DNA of 64,000 bases from Pseudomonas putida (GTDB lineage: Bacteria > Pseudomonadota > Gammaproteobacteria > Pseudomonadales > Pseudomonadaceae): NCBI RefSeq assembly GCF_001941965.1, contig NZ_MKZO01000079.1, forward strand, positions 154,964-218,963, in the 5' to 3' direction. The position numbers were made by a program, and so were the translations under genes. Each line of letters opens with the position of its first letter. Within the stretch, counting starts at the first letter, position 1. The notes under the pieces were generated by a model that was given only the letters and a program-made list of their open reading frames with translations, did no database searches and was not told the origin of the DNA. Positions 44,008 through 55,147 of this stretch are shown here, in pieces.

Positions 44008-44412
44008 ATGACAAAGGAAAAGTTGCTGGCCATGCCGGCCGATGACTACATGAACGCCGAGCAACAGGCTTTCTTCTCCGATCTGCTCAAGCAGATGAAG
44101 GTGGAAACCCAAGAGCGCATCGAGCAGAGCCGTGTAACCATCGAAAGCCTGGACTCGCCTGCCGATCCTGCCGATGCCGCCTCGGTCGAAGAAGAGCGCC
44201 ACTGGCTGGTCAACGCCATCGAGCGTGACCAGCGTCTGCTGCCGCAACTGGAAATGGCCCTGGGCCGTATCGCCGACGACAGCTTCGGCTGGTGCGACGA
44301 CAGCGGCGAGCCGATCGGCCTCAAGCGTCTGCTGATCAGCCCGACCACCAAGTACTGCATCGAAGCGCAGGAGCGTCACGAGCAGCTGGACAAGCATCTG
44401 CGCCAGGTCTGA
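44008..44412 (+). CDS. TraR/DksA-family protein with two cysteines (DksA2-like)
   Basis: The 134-residue protein has the long coiled-coil hairpin of DksA with the tip acidic pair in DPADAAS, then a C-terminal zinc-finger-like end. Only Cys96 (WCDDSG) and Cys117 (YCIEAQ) remain where DksA has four; the second cysteine of each pair is Ser or Ala. P. aeruginosa DksA2, which works without bound zinc and is made in zinc shortage, also keeps two. It would bind RNA polymerase to modulate rRNA and amino acid promoters. It is followed by a strong terminator; no Zur-like site was recognised upstream. Confidence 0.8.
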   Translation: MTKEKLLAMPADDYMNAEQQAFFSDLLKQMKVETQERIEQSRVTIESLDSPADPADAASVEEERHWLVNAIERDQRLLPQLEMALGRIADDSFGWCDDSGEPIGLKRLLISPTTKYCIEAQERHEQLDKHLRQV

Positions 44413-44427
44413 TCGACTGCTGCAACA

Positions 44428-44464
44428 CGAAAGCCCCGGGCCCTGTGCCCGGGGCTTTCGTTTT
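44428..44464 (+). terminator. Terminator of the DksA-like gene
   Basis: A perfect 13-base stem, CGAAAGCCCCGGG with its complement at 44448-44460, has a 7-base loop and is followed by TTTT. Confidence 0.93.
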
Positions 44465-44592
44465 CGCGCGCGCGAAAAACGGCTCACTGTTGTCCTGTAT
44501 CAAGGCTGGAACGGCTTACGCCGAAGGAAGCATGGCTAATGGCGTTGTAGTGGCGTTTAATGACGCAACAATAACAACGGGGAGCCACAGTC

Positions 44593-46197
44593 ATGATGCG
44601 AGAAGGATCTCTGCCAGCCGGGCTGGCACACGCGGACCCGTCGCCCAGGGTCGCCCGCGCCTGGTCCGGCGTGGTGCTGCAGAGCCTGGTGCTGGTGGTG
44701 CTGCTGGCGGCCATGGCCTTTGCCGGCCTGTCGTTCTGGTTCTGCCTGCCGCTGGCGCTGCTGGTGCTGTGGCTGCCCCATGTGTTGAGCCGGCCACGGC
44801 CTGAGCCGGTGGCGGTGCACGACCCGCTGACCGAACTGACCCGCGACCTGGCCCAGGTCACCAGCCATAACGCCCTGTCGGCCGCCGGTGTGGCCTATTC
44901 GGTCAAGCAACTGGCGGACAAGCTGCAATCCCAGTTGTCCTCGGCGGCGCAGATCGTCACCAGCGCCGAAGTCATGATCGGCACCGAGAAAGTCACCTCC
45001 CAGCTCAGCCGCGAGGCTCTGGTCGCTGCCCAGCAGGCCCACGAAAGCAGCGCGGCCGGCCGTTCGGTGCTGGCCGACTCGATCCAGCTCATGCACCAGC
45101 TCAGCTCCCGGGCCAATCAAAGCCGCGAGCTCATCGAGGCGCTGCACCAGCGCAGCGAGGACATCGCCCGGGTCACCCTGGTGATCCAGGCCATCGCCAG
45201 CCAGACCAACCTGCTGGCGCTCAATGCCGCTATCGAAGCGGCCCGGGCCGGCGAGCACGGGCGTGGTTTCGCGGTGGTCGCCGACGAGGTGCGGGGTCTG
45301 GCCGGGCGGACTGCCAGCGCTACCGAGGAAGTCGGTGTGATGGTTGCCGACATCCAGCAGCGTACCGCCCAGGTGGTGGAGCAGATTCGTACGCTCTCGG
45401 ATGACCTGCACAGCGGTGTCGGCCAGGTCGAGCACACCGGCGAGCAACTGGACAGCATCGCCGGGCTCGCGGCGGAGGTAGAGCAGCAGATCACCGAGAT
45501 CGCCGGCGGTACCGAAACCACCCGGACCCAGCTCGACAGCCTGTTCCAGGCGGTGGAGCAGATGCGTGGCGACCTGGCCATCAGCGACCAGCAGACCCAG
45601 CGCCTGGCCCAGGCGGCGGTGCAGATGGAAGGGCAGGCGGAGAACATCAGCGAGCGCCTGGCCGAGGTCGGCCTGGACGAGTATCACCAGCGCATCTTCG
45701 ACCTGGCCCTGCTGGGCGCGCAACAGATTGCCGAGCGCTTCGAAGCCGACATCCGCGACGGGCGGATCAGCCATGACGACCTCTTCGACCGTCAGTACCA
45801 GTTGCTGCCGGGCACCCGTCCGGCGCGCTACCGTACCCGTTTCGACCACTACACCGACCAGGTGCTGCCGGGTATCCAGGAGCCGCTGCTGCGTGAGCAT
45901 GAAGGGCTGATCTATGTGATCGCCTGCACCCAGCAGGGCTATGTGCCGACCCACAACAACGCCTTCAACCAGGCCTTGACCGGCGACGAAGCCACGGATA
46001 CCGCGCACAACCGTAGCAAGCGCAAGTTCGACGACCGCACCGGTATCCGCTGCGGCAGCCATCAGCAGCGGGTGCTGCTGCAGACCTATACCCGCGACAC
46101 TGGAGAGCTGATGCATGACCTGTCGGTGCCGATCAAGGTGGACGGGCGGCATTGGGGTGGGCTGCGGTTGGGGTATCGGCCGGAGAAGATGATCTAG
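44593..46197 (+). CDS. Methyl-accepting chemotaxis protein with C-terminal sensory domain
   Basis: The 534-residue receptor starts at the first of two ATGs behind GGGGAG. Residues about 18-62 form a two-helix membrane hairpin with almost no periplasmic loop. The signalling hairpin tip IASQTNLLALNAAIEAARAG and the block GFAVVADEVRGLAGRT follow. The last roughly 170 residues are a separate domain (VIACTQQGYVPTHNNAF, DRTGIRCGSHQQRVLLQTY, WGGLRLGY) resembling a PAS/cache-like ligand domain, placed after the signalling part. It probably senses an intracellular signal. The gene is alone. Confidence 0.83.
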   Translation: MMREGSLPAGLAHADPSPRVARAWSGVVLQSLVLVVLLAAMAFAGLSFWFCLPLALLVLWLPHVLSRPRPEPVAVHDPLTELTRDLAQVTSHNALSAAGVAYSVKQLADKLQSQLSSAAQIVTSAEVMIGTEKVTSQLSREALVAAQQAHESSAAGRSVLADSIQLMHQLSSRANQSRELIEALHQRSEDIARVTLVIQAIASQTNLLALNAAIEAARAGEHGRGFAVVADEVRGLAGRTASATEEVGVMVADIQQRTAQVVEQIRTLSDDLHSGVGQVEHTGEQLDSIAGLAAEVEQQITEIAGGTETTRTQLDSLFQAVEQMRGDLAISDQQTQRLAQAAVQMEGQAENISERLAEVGLDEYHQRIFDLALLGAQQIAERFEADIRDGRISHDDLFDRQYQLLPGTRPARYRTRFDHYTDQVLPGIQEPLLREHEGLIYVIACTQQGYVPTHNNAFNQALTGDEATDTAHNRSKRKFDDRTGIRCGSHQQRVLLQTYTRDTGELMHDLSVPIKVDGRHWGGLRLGYRPEKMI

Positions 46198-46205
46198 GAG
46201 GCCGG

Positions 46206-46348
46206 GCTTCAAGCTTTAAGCTTCAAGCTGCAAGAGAAGAGCCGCGGCGCTGCTGGTGGCTCTTTTTCCTATCTGGAGAGTGGAAGCTCCAAACCCGAAG
46301 CGACGCTGACTGCTTTTTCTTATAGCTTGAAGCTTAAAGCTTGAAGCT
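46206..46348. repeat. MITE-like element with perfect 24-bp terminal inverted repeats
   Basis: The left end (46206-46229, starting GCTTCAAGCTTTAAGC) is the exact reverse complement of the right end (46324-46347). The 94-base interior holds a GC-rich hairpin and ends in TTTTTCTTAT. A diverged relative lies at 12317-12403. No protein is encoded. It starts nine bases after the chemoreceptor stop and may work as its terminator. Confidence 0.75.
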
Positions 46349-46439
46349 CAAAAACCCTCGACGGGTTTCCGTGTTTTCGTGCATATTCCCACCCCTGTGC
46401 GGTGAGCCATCTGCTTCCCGACGCAACGAGGCTATCCTT

Positions 46440-46692
46440 CACTGATCGCCTCGCGCCGCGAGGGAGCGGTGAAACAGGGAATTTTCACCGCGCAATGTCG
46501 GTCTGACGTTCGCTAATTAGCCATTCTCTGGCATGGGAAAGTGCTCTTTCCTACACGGCGTGACGCCTCCGGGCCGCTACTTATTGGTTCCAACTCATTA
46601 GTCTTTCGCACTTCGATTTAACGAAGTACGGCATGCCCGTGGGACATTTTCGTCACGGGCGTCAGTGTGATCCCGTTTTGAGGAATTTTCAT
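46440..46692 (+). other. Long hairpin-rich leader
   Basis: This gene-free stretch, part of a gap of almost 500 bases, holds several stems: CCTCGC/GCGAGG (46449-46463), the 9-base stem GCGGTGAAA with TTTCACCGC (46466-46491), CTTCG/CGAAG (about 46611-46626), and GCCCGTG with CACGGGC (46635-46660). It ends in GAGGAATTTTCAT before the TTG start of the next gene. It could be a structured 5' untranslated region or a small RNA; I match it to no known RNA family. Confidence 0.4.
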
Positions 46693-47160
46693 TTGGCAGT
46701 CAGCAATCTGGATATGCACGCCCTGTTCGTGCTGGGCGATCTTCGCGGCAAACTGGTCAAGCAGTTCCAGGCGCCGTTCGTGTACATCACCGAGCAAAGC
46801 CCCGACGGTCTTTACATGGCTGAAGTCGAGACGGCGGATGTGCTGGTGGTGGATGACAAGCAGCGCCTGGAATTGAAAGTCGGCGACCACTTCCGTGCGG
46901 CCGTCCTGCCGAGCCGTGAAGGGGGCAAGTTCGAAATCCGTTTCCGCGACATCAAGCAGACCATCTACGGCCTGGGCGAGTACGCCTTCGTCAGCACCCC
47001 GGAAGGCGAAGGCATCGTGTTTCGTGAAGGTCGCGCGGTGATGATGGTGTTCGCCGCGCAAGAGCGCATCAGCGAAGGCCTGTCCAAGACCCTCAAGGCC
47101 GCCACGGCCAAGGTCGCGAAATGGCGCAAGGGCGAGCTGACCTTTAAGGCCAGCGAGTGA
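46693..47160 (+). CDS. Hypothetical protein, first gene of a two-gene unit
   Basis: A TTG at 46693, preceded by GAGGA, gives 155 residues; the frame extends upstream to 46633, but that part covers the hairpin leader. I do not recognise the family. It is a soluble mixed beta/alpha protein: LFVLGDLRGKLVKQF, VYITEQSPDGLYMAEVETAD, KVGDHFRAAVLPSREGGKF, FAAQERISEGLSKTLKAATA with a basic C-terminus (KWRKGELTF). Start and function are uncertain; codon use is normal for the region. The following gene overlaps its stop. Confidence 0.6.
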   Translation: MAVSNLDMHALFVLGDLRGKLVKQFQAPFVYITEQSPDGLYMAEVETADVLVVDDKQRLELKVGDHFRAAVLPSREGGKFEIRFRDIKQTIYGLGEYAFVSTPEGEGIVFREGRAVMMVFAAQERISEGLSKTLKAATAKVAKWRKGELTFKASE

Positions 47161-47351
47161 GCGGTCGCCGCGAATTCCATGAACGCCACCAGGCCCGCGC
47201 CGAAGAACAGGCGCGGCAGTGGCTGGCGCGACGTGACGAATTGCAGGGGCAGTGGCTGGCCTGGGTCGCCGGGCAGCTCTATCAGCTCGAACCCGCGGAA
47301 TACGCGGCCATGGTCAGGCGCGAGCTGCAACGCCTGAGCGAAGGGCAATGA
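47157..47351 (+). CDS. Small hypothetical protein
   Basis: A GTG start overlaps the stop of the previous gene (GTGA), so translation is coupled. The 64-residue product is highly charged and helical (EFHERHQARAEEQARQWLAR, YAAMVRRELQRLSEGQ). It has no membrane helix. It is convergent with the last gene of the Mrp operon, six bases away. The family is unknown to me; coupling argues it works with the gene before it. Confidence 0.55.
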   Translation: MSGRREFHERHQARAEEQARQWLARRDELQGQWLAWVAGQLYQLEPAEYAAMVRRELQRLSEGQ

Positions 47352-47357
47352 CGCTGT

Positions 47358-47714
47358 TCAGTCCTGCTCGCGACTGCTGACCTCGCCCGGCACGTCATCG
47401 CCAGCCATGCGCTTGCGGAACAGCGCGGTGCGGGCCAGCAGCAGGGTGGTCACCGGCACGGTGATCGACAGCAGGATCGGAATCAGCCAGGCATGCAGCA
47501 CCGGTGTTTCCTTCAAGCCCGAGAAGTACAGGATCGAGGCCAGCGCCACGCACCAGGCGCCGAGGGTCGAGGCCAGGGCCGGCGGGTGCATGCGCTGGAA
47601 AAAGTCCTTCAGGCGCAGGATGCCGATGGCCCCGGTGAGGGCGAACAGGCTGCTGGTCAGGATCAGCGCCGCGACGACGATTTCCAGCCAGAACGGCAAT
47701 ACCGGAGCGGTCAT
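47358..47714 (-). CDS. mrpG: Mrp cation/proton antiporter subunit G
   Basis: The 118-residue membrane protein has three hydrophobic helices and the MnhG/PhaG signature FALTGAIGILRLKDFFQRMHPP. It is the last gene of the operon and overlaps subunit F by four bases. The C-terminal tail is hydrophilic and acidic. MrpG is an essential small partner of the multi-subunit antiporter that exchanges Na+ or K+ for protons. Confidence 0.92.
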   Translation of the reverse strand: MTAPVLPFWLEIVVAALILTSSLFALTGAIGILRLKDFFQRMHPPALASTLGAWCVALASILYFSGLKETPVLHAWLIPILLSITVPVTTLLLARTALFRKRMAGDDVPGEVSSREQD

Positions 47715-47989
47715 TCGATCACCTCGCCGCGCAGAAGGAACTTGGCCAGGGCGAACGAGCCGACGAAGCCGAACAGGGCGATCAGCAGCGCGCCCTCGAA
47801 ATAGGTGTCGCTGGCGTAGCGGATGCCCAGCACCAGCATCATCAGCATCCCCAGCATGTACAGGTAGTCCAGGGCCAGCACCCGGTCCTGGGCCGAGGGT
47901 CCGCGGAACACGCGGACCAGGGTCAGGGCCATGGCGATGGTGAAGATGAACAGGCTGGCGACAATCGCGTTGGCGAGCAGGCCGGTCAT
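47711..47989 (-). CDS. mrpF: Mrp cation/proton antiporter subunit F
   Basis: The 92-residue protein has three transmembrane helices and the conserved GPSAQDRVLALDYLYMLGMLM segment of MnhF/PhaF. It overlaps its neighbours by four bases on both sides (ATGA-type junctions), indicating strict translational coupling. Confidence 0.92.
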   Translation of the reverse strand: MTGLLANAIVASLFIFTIAMALTLVRVFRGPSAQDRVLALDYLYMLGMLMMLVLGIRYASDTYFEGALLIALFGFVGSFALAKFLLRGEVIE

Positions 47990-48474
47990 TCGAAGATCTC
48001 CATCAACGGGCGTTCATAGGTGTGCTTGAAGTGCTCGATGAAGCTCGCTTCGTCGTCCAGGTCGAACACATGCAGCAACAGCACGCTGCGATCCAGGGCC
48101 AGTTCCGACCACACCGTGCCGGGGATCACCGTGGTGATCATCGACAGCGCGGCCAGGCCGTGGGCGTCGCGCAGGTCCAGGGGAATGTGCACGAAGCGCG
48201 AGCGCGGCGGCTTGCGGCCCATGCGCCAGACACTGCGGAATACCTCCAGGTTGGACACCAGCACATCCAGGCCGACCCGCAGGATCAGGCGGATCACCGC
48301 CTTCGGGTTGCGGATATGCGCACTCAGCGGGCGCAGGGGCTGCATCAGCAATGGCGCGAGAATGCCCAGCAGCAGGCCGAGGATGATATTGCCCGGGCTG
48401 ATCGACAGGTTGAGCACCAGCCACAGGACGAACAGGGCCAGGGAGAGCAACGGCGCTGGCAATAGTCGCTTCAT
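47986..48474 (-). CDS. mrpE: Mrp cation/proton antiporter subunit E
   Basis: The ATG at 48474 overlaps the subunit D stop by four bases and gives 162 residues; a longer reading to 48657 lies inside subunit D. Two N-terminal hydrophobic helices (LLSLALFVLWLVLNLSISPG) precede a soluble domain with SMITTVIPGTVWSELA, a MnhE hallmark, and the C-terminal HVFDLDDEASFIEHFK. Confidence 0.92.
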   Translation of the reverse strand: MKRLLPAPLLSLALFVLWLVLNLSISPGNIILGLLLGILAPLLMQPLRPLSAHIRNPKAVIRLILRVGLDVLVSNLEVFRSVWRMGRKPPRSRFVHIPLDLRDAHGLAALSMITTVIPGTVWSELALDRSVLLLHVFDLDDEASFIEHFKHTYERPLMEIFE

Positions 48475-50153
48475 GGTTGCACCTGCGCGCTTTCCAGGGT
48501 GGTCGGGCCGGGAATCGGCCGGGTGCCCAGCACCGCTTCGATGTAGACGCCCGGGTCCTTGAGGCTGGCGGCGGTGTCCTGGGTGTAGCGCATCAGCGGC
48601 TCGGCCCACAGGCTGAGGACCACGCAGAGACTGAGCAGGGCCACGATCGGCACGCATTCATACATCCGCAGCAGTGGTGACGGGCGCTCCTCGGGTTTCC
48701 AGAAGCGCTGCACCCCCAGGCGTACCAGGGCGATCAGCGAGGCCATACCGGAAAGCACCAGCAGCGCCAGCAGGGCCCAGCCGCTGGCCGACAACGGCGC
48801 TTCGGCGGGCACGCCCATGCCCAGCGGATTGAACAGCGCGGTGATCAGGCTGAACTTGCCGACGAAGCCCGACAGCGGCGGCATGCCGATGATCAGCAGG
48901 GCGCAGGCGATGAAGCTGAAACCGAGGAAGGCCATGGTCCAGGGAATGATCTGCCCGACCACGGCCTTCTGTTCGTCATCGAGGTTGATGCCCTTGGGCG
49001 GCTGCAGTGATTCCAGCGGCGAGGGCAGCGCGTCGGCATCCTCGTCCAGCGGCAGCTCGTTGGCCGAACGCGAACGCTCGATCAGTTCGGCGAGGAGGAA
49101 CAGCGCACACAGGGCCAGGGTCGAGCTGACCATGTAGAACAGCGCCGCCGAGGTCAGCGGCGTCTGGCCGAAGCCGATGGCCGCCAGCAGGGTCCCGGCG
49201 GAGACCAGGATGCTCAGGCTGGCCATGCGCTCCAGGCGCTGGGCGGCGAGGATCGACACCGCCGCGCAGGCCAGCGTGGCGAGTCCGCCGTACACCAGCC
49301 ACTGCCCGCCGAAGAATGCCGAGGCCCCGGCCTGCCCGGAGAACAGCAAGGTCCACAGGCGCAGCACGGTATAGAAACCGACCTTGGTCATGATCGCGAA
49401 CAGCGCCGCCACCGGCGCGCTGGCCGAGGAGTAGGCCGGGACCAGCCAGAAATTCAGCGGCCAGATGCCCGCCTTGGCCAGGAAGGCGATGGCCAGGATC
49501 GCCGCACCGGCGTGCAGCAGGCCGCGATCGGCCTCGGGCACCAGCGGAATCTTCATCGCCAGGTCGGCCATGTTCAGGGTGCCGGTCACGCCATAGAGCA
49601 TGGCCGCGCCAATCAGGAACAGCGACGAGGCGAACAGGTTGATGGCGATGTAATGCAGGCCGGCCTTGACCCGCGAGCGGCCCGAGCCGTGCAGCAGCAG
49701 GCCGTAGGACGCCGCCAGCAACACCTCGAAGAACACGAACAGGTTGAACAGGTCGCCGGTGAGGAAAGCGCCGTACAGGCCCATCAACTGGATCTGGAAC
49801 AGCGCATGGAAGCTGGCGCCGGCGCGGTCCCAGCGGGCCAGGGCGAAGAGCAGGGCGCTGGTGCCGACGATGCCGGTCAGCACCAGCATCAGCGCGGACA
49901 GGCGGTCGAGCACCAGGACGATGCCGAACGGCGCCGCCCAGTTGCCCGGCAGGTAGACCCCGATGGAAGTGGCCTGGCCCTGGTCCTTGACCCACAGCAG
50001 CAGGGTGATGGCGATGCCCAGCCCGGTGAGGGTCGAGAGCAGGTTGATGCGTGCCTTCAGCGGCCGGCGCTTCTCCCCGAGCAACAGCAGCAGGGCCGCG
50101 GTCAGCAGCGGCAGGAGGATCGGTGCGACGATCAGTTGTTGCATCCCGCTCAT
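48471..50153 (-). CDS. mrpD: Mrp cation/proton antiporter subunit D
   Basis: The 560-residue protein is homologous to the NuoN/NuoM-type proton-pumping subunits. It has about 14 helices and the family core LMGLYGAFLTGDLFNLFVFFEV with the conserved membrane Glu, and AFLAKAGIWPLNFWL with the broken-helix Lys. A long hydrophilic loop near residue 390 is rich in acidic residues. It is the second ion-translocating subunit of the complex. Confidence 0.93.
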   Translation of the reverse strand: MSGMQQLIVAPILLPLLTAALLLLLGEKRRPLKARINLLSTLTGLGIAITLLLWVKDQGQATSIGVYLPGNWAAPFGIVLVLDRLSALMLVLTGIVGTSALLFALARWDRAGASFHALFQIQLMGLYGAFLTGDLFNLFVFFEVLLAASYGLLLHGSGRSRVKAGLHYIAINLFASSLFLIGAAMLYGVTGTLNMADLAMKIPLVPEADRGLLHAGAAILAIAFLAKAGIWPLNFWLVPAYSSASAPVAALFAIMTKVGFYTVLRLWTLLFSGQAGASAFFGGQWLVYGGLATLACAAVSILAAQRLERMASLSILVSAGTLLAAIGFGQTPLTSAALFYMVSSTLALCALFLLAELIERSRSANELPLDEDADALPSPLESLQPPKGINLDDEQKAVVGQIIPWTMAFLGFSFIACALLIIGMPPLSGFVGKFSLITALFNPLGMGVPAEAPLSASGWALLALLVLSGMASLIALVRLGVQRFWKPEERPSPLLRMYECVPIVALLSLCVVLSLWAEPLMRYTQDTAASLKDPGVYIEAVLGTRPIPGPTTLESAQVQP

Positions 50154-50493
50154 TCCTGGGGCTCCCGTCCGTCAACATGGTCGGTGCCGGTGAAGCCCCG
50201 GGAGGCCAGCAGCACCACGAGGAACAGCGCGGTCATGGCGAAGCTGATGACGATGGCGGTGAGCACCAGGGCCTGGGGCAGCGGGTCGGTGTAGTTGAGC
50301 AGGTCCTGGGGCACGCCGTCCTTGATGATCGGCTCCTTGCCGATGAACAGGCTGCCCATGCTGAAGATGAACAGGTTGACCCCGTAGGACAGCAGGCACA
50401 GGCCCATGATCACCTGGTAGGTCCGTGGCCGGAGGATCAGCCAGACCCCGGAGGCGGCGAGAACGCCGATGGCGATCGCGATGACTTCTTCCA

Positions 50494-50494
<1 letters not shown>
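50150..50494 (-). CDS. mrpC: Mrp cation/proton antiporter subunit C
   Basis: The 114-residue protein is NuoK-like with three helices and the conserved Glu near its start; it has the blocks GLCLLSYGVNLFIFSMG and DPLPQALVLTAIVISFAMTA. Its ATG overlaps the stop of the subunit A gene (TGATG), and it overlaps subunit D by four bases. Confidence 0.93.
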
Positions 50495-53406
<2,912 letters not shown>

Positions 53407-53552
53407 AGATATCTAATCTGCGGAAATTTGCAGGGAATCATACGTGCCGGTCCGGTGATCACCAACCGCCAAGCTGTGACATGACCCTACAAGAATTGTA
53501 AGAAAAAGCTTTTTTCTTATAACAGTTTCCGCAAGACGAGCGCGCTGTTTCC

Positions 53553-54497
53553 CTACAGTCCGGTATCAGCTTCCTTCTCGTCGGCGGCACTTGTCACCGG
53601 CTTTTCTTCCTTGCGTGCGATCTTCAGTTCGCTGACGATCACCGCGATCACGATCAGCAAACCGCCCAGCAGGGCCACGCCTGGCAAACGCTCACCGGCG
53701 ATACGTCCGACAATCCCGGCCCAGACCGGTTCACCCGCGTAGATCAGCGTAGCGCGGGTTGGCGAAACCGACTTCTGCGCCCAGTTCATCGCGACCTGGA
53801 TCACCGCGCTCATGGCCCCCAGGCCAATGGCGGCGCCGAGCAGCAGCCAGGAGAAGTCCGGCAGGCGTTCCTGGGTCGGCACCACCAGCATGAACGACAG
53901 GGCCGAGGCGGTGGCCAGTTGCACCACGGTGACCCGCCGCACGTCCACGCTGCCGGCATAGTTGCCGATCAGGATGATCTCCGCGGCGATGGCCACGGCG
54001 CTGATCAGGGTGGCAATTTCCCCAGGGCTGAAATGCACCGCGCCACCGCTGGGGCCGGCCAGCAGCATCAGGCCGGTGAAGGCCAGGGCGATACCGATGC
54101 TCGGCATCAGGCCGGGGCGACGGCCCAGCACCAGCCATTGCAGGATCGGCACGAAGGGCACGTAGAGCGCGGTGATGAAGGCCGACTGGCTGCTGCTGAT
54201 GGTTTGCAGGCCCACGGTTTGCAGGCCGTAACCCAGCATGATCGAGACGCCGATCAGCACCCCGGCCTTTAGCTCGCGCAGGGTCAGACCTGGCAGCGAG
54301 CGGAAGCAGAAGAGTCCGACGAAGAATGCGGCGGCGGCGAAGCGCAGGCCGACGAAGAACATCGGGCCGCTGACGGTCATCACCTTGTGCACGATCAGGA
54401 AGGTGCCTCCCCAGAGCATGGTGATGAACACCAGCACCAGTTCCGCCTTGCTCAGGCGGAAAGTGACGGGAGGACGGGCGGGGCTATCGGTAGTCAT
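53553..54497 (-). CDS. DMT-family (EamA) transporter
   Basis: The ATG at 54497 gives 314 residues with ten hydrophobic helices in two EamA repeats (LWGGTFLIVHKVMTVSGPMF and ATLIYAGEPVWAGIVG). The C-terminal tail is charged (ARKEEKPVTSAADEKEADTG). It is probably an exporter of amino acids or metabolites; the substrate is not readable. It is divergent from the XRE-cupin regulator gene, 88 bases away, which is likely to control it. Confidence 0.87.
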   Translation of the reverse strand: MTTDSPARPPVTFRLSKAELVLVFITMLWGGTFLIVHKVMTVSGPMFFVGLRFAAAAFFVGLFCFRSLPGLTLRELKAGVLIGVSIMLGYGLQTVGLQTISSSQSAFITALYVPFVPILQWLVLGRRPGLMPSIGIALAFTGLMLLAGPSGGAVHFSPGEIATLISAVAIAAEIILIGNYAGSVDVRRVTVVQLATASALSFMLVVPTQERLPDFSWLLLGAAIGLGAMSAVIQVAMNWAQKSVSPTRATLIYAGEPVWAGIVGRIAGERLPGVALLGGLLIVIAVIVSELKIARKEEKPVTSAADEKEADTGL

Positions 54498-54551
54498 GGC
54501 TTGCACACGGAAGTGAGGGCGCCGCACAATGCGCGCGGCAAAAGTGGGCAG

Positions 54552-54557
54552 TATACT
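54552..54557 (+). promoter_or_regulatory. -10 box of the XRE-cupin gene
   Basis: TATACT lies 28 bases before the GTG start at 54586. An upstream ATG at 54529 would precede this promoter, which supports the GTG start. No convincing -35 box was seen. Confidence 0.45.
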
Positions 54558-54585
54558 GCGCAAATTATCGTCGGTGAGTACTTCA

Positions 54586-55146
54586 GTGGATAAAGATTCC
54601 AATCGCGCCCCGGTGCTCCAGCATGTCAGCCAGAACGTGCGGCGCCTGCGCAACGATGCGGGCCTGAGCCAAAGTGCCCTGGCAGAGAGCTCCGGGGTCA
54701 GCCGGCGGATGCTGGTGGCGATCGAAGCGGGGGAAAAGAATGTCAGCCTGTCGACCCTCGACCTGATTGCCGAAGCCCTGGGCGTGGCCTTCAGCGACCT
54801 GATCAAGGCCCCGGACAATCGTGATTCTAGTCGTATCAACGAACTGGCCTGGGCCGGTGAGCACCCCGGCAGCAAGGCGGTGTTGCTGGCCAGCAGCCCG
54901 GCGCGGCGCGAGGTGGAGTTGTGGGAGTGGCGCCTGGAGCCCGGCGAGTTCTATAAGACCAATGCCGACCCGGAGGGCTTCAGCGAGCAGGTGTTCGTCT
55001 TCGAGGGCAGCCTGACCCTGCTGATCGATGGCGAAGCGCGGGTGCTGGCCGCCGGCGAATTCTTCACCTATGCCAGCAACCGCACCCATGGTTATCGCAA
55101 CGATGGCGCAGTGGCCACGCGCTTCGTGCGCAACGTGGTGATCTGA
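54586..55146 (+). CDS. XRE-family regulator with C-terminal cupin
   Basis: The GTG at 54586 gives 186 residues. An N-terminal helix-turn-helix (GLSQSALAESSGVSRRMLVA, IEAGEKNVSLSTLDLIAEAL) is followed by a cupin sensor domain (VFVFEGSLTLLIDGEARVLA, FFTYASNRTHGYRN). This architecture is typical of PuuR/SutR-like regulators that sense small metabolites. It is divergent from the EamA transporter, its probable target. Confidence 0.87.
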   Translation: MDKDSNRAPVLQHVSQNVRRLRNDAGLSQSALAESSGVSRRMLVAIEAGEKNVSLSTLDLIAEALGVAFSDLIKAPDNRDSSRINELAWAGEHPGSKAVLLASSPARREVELWEWRLEPGEFYKTNADPEGFSEQVFVFEGSLTLLIDGEARVLAAGEFFTYASNRTHGYRNDGAVATRFVRNVVI

Positions 55147-55147
55147 C

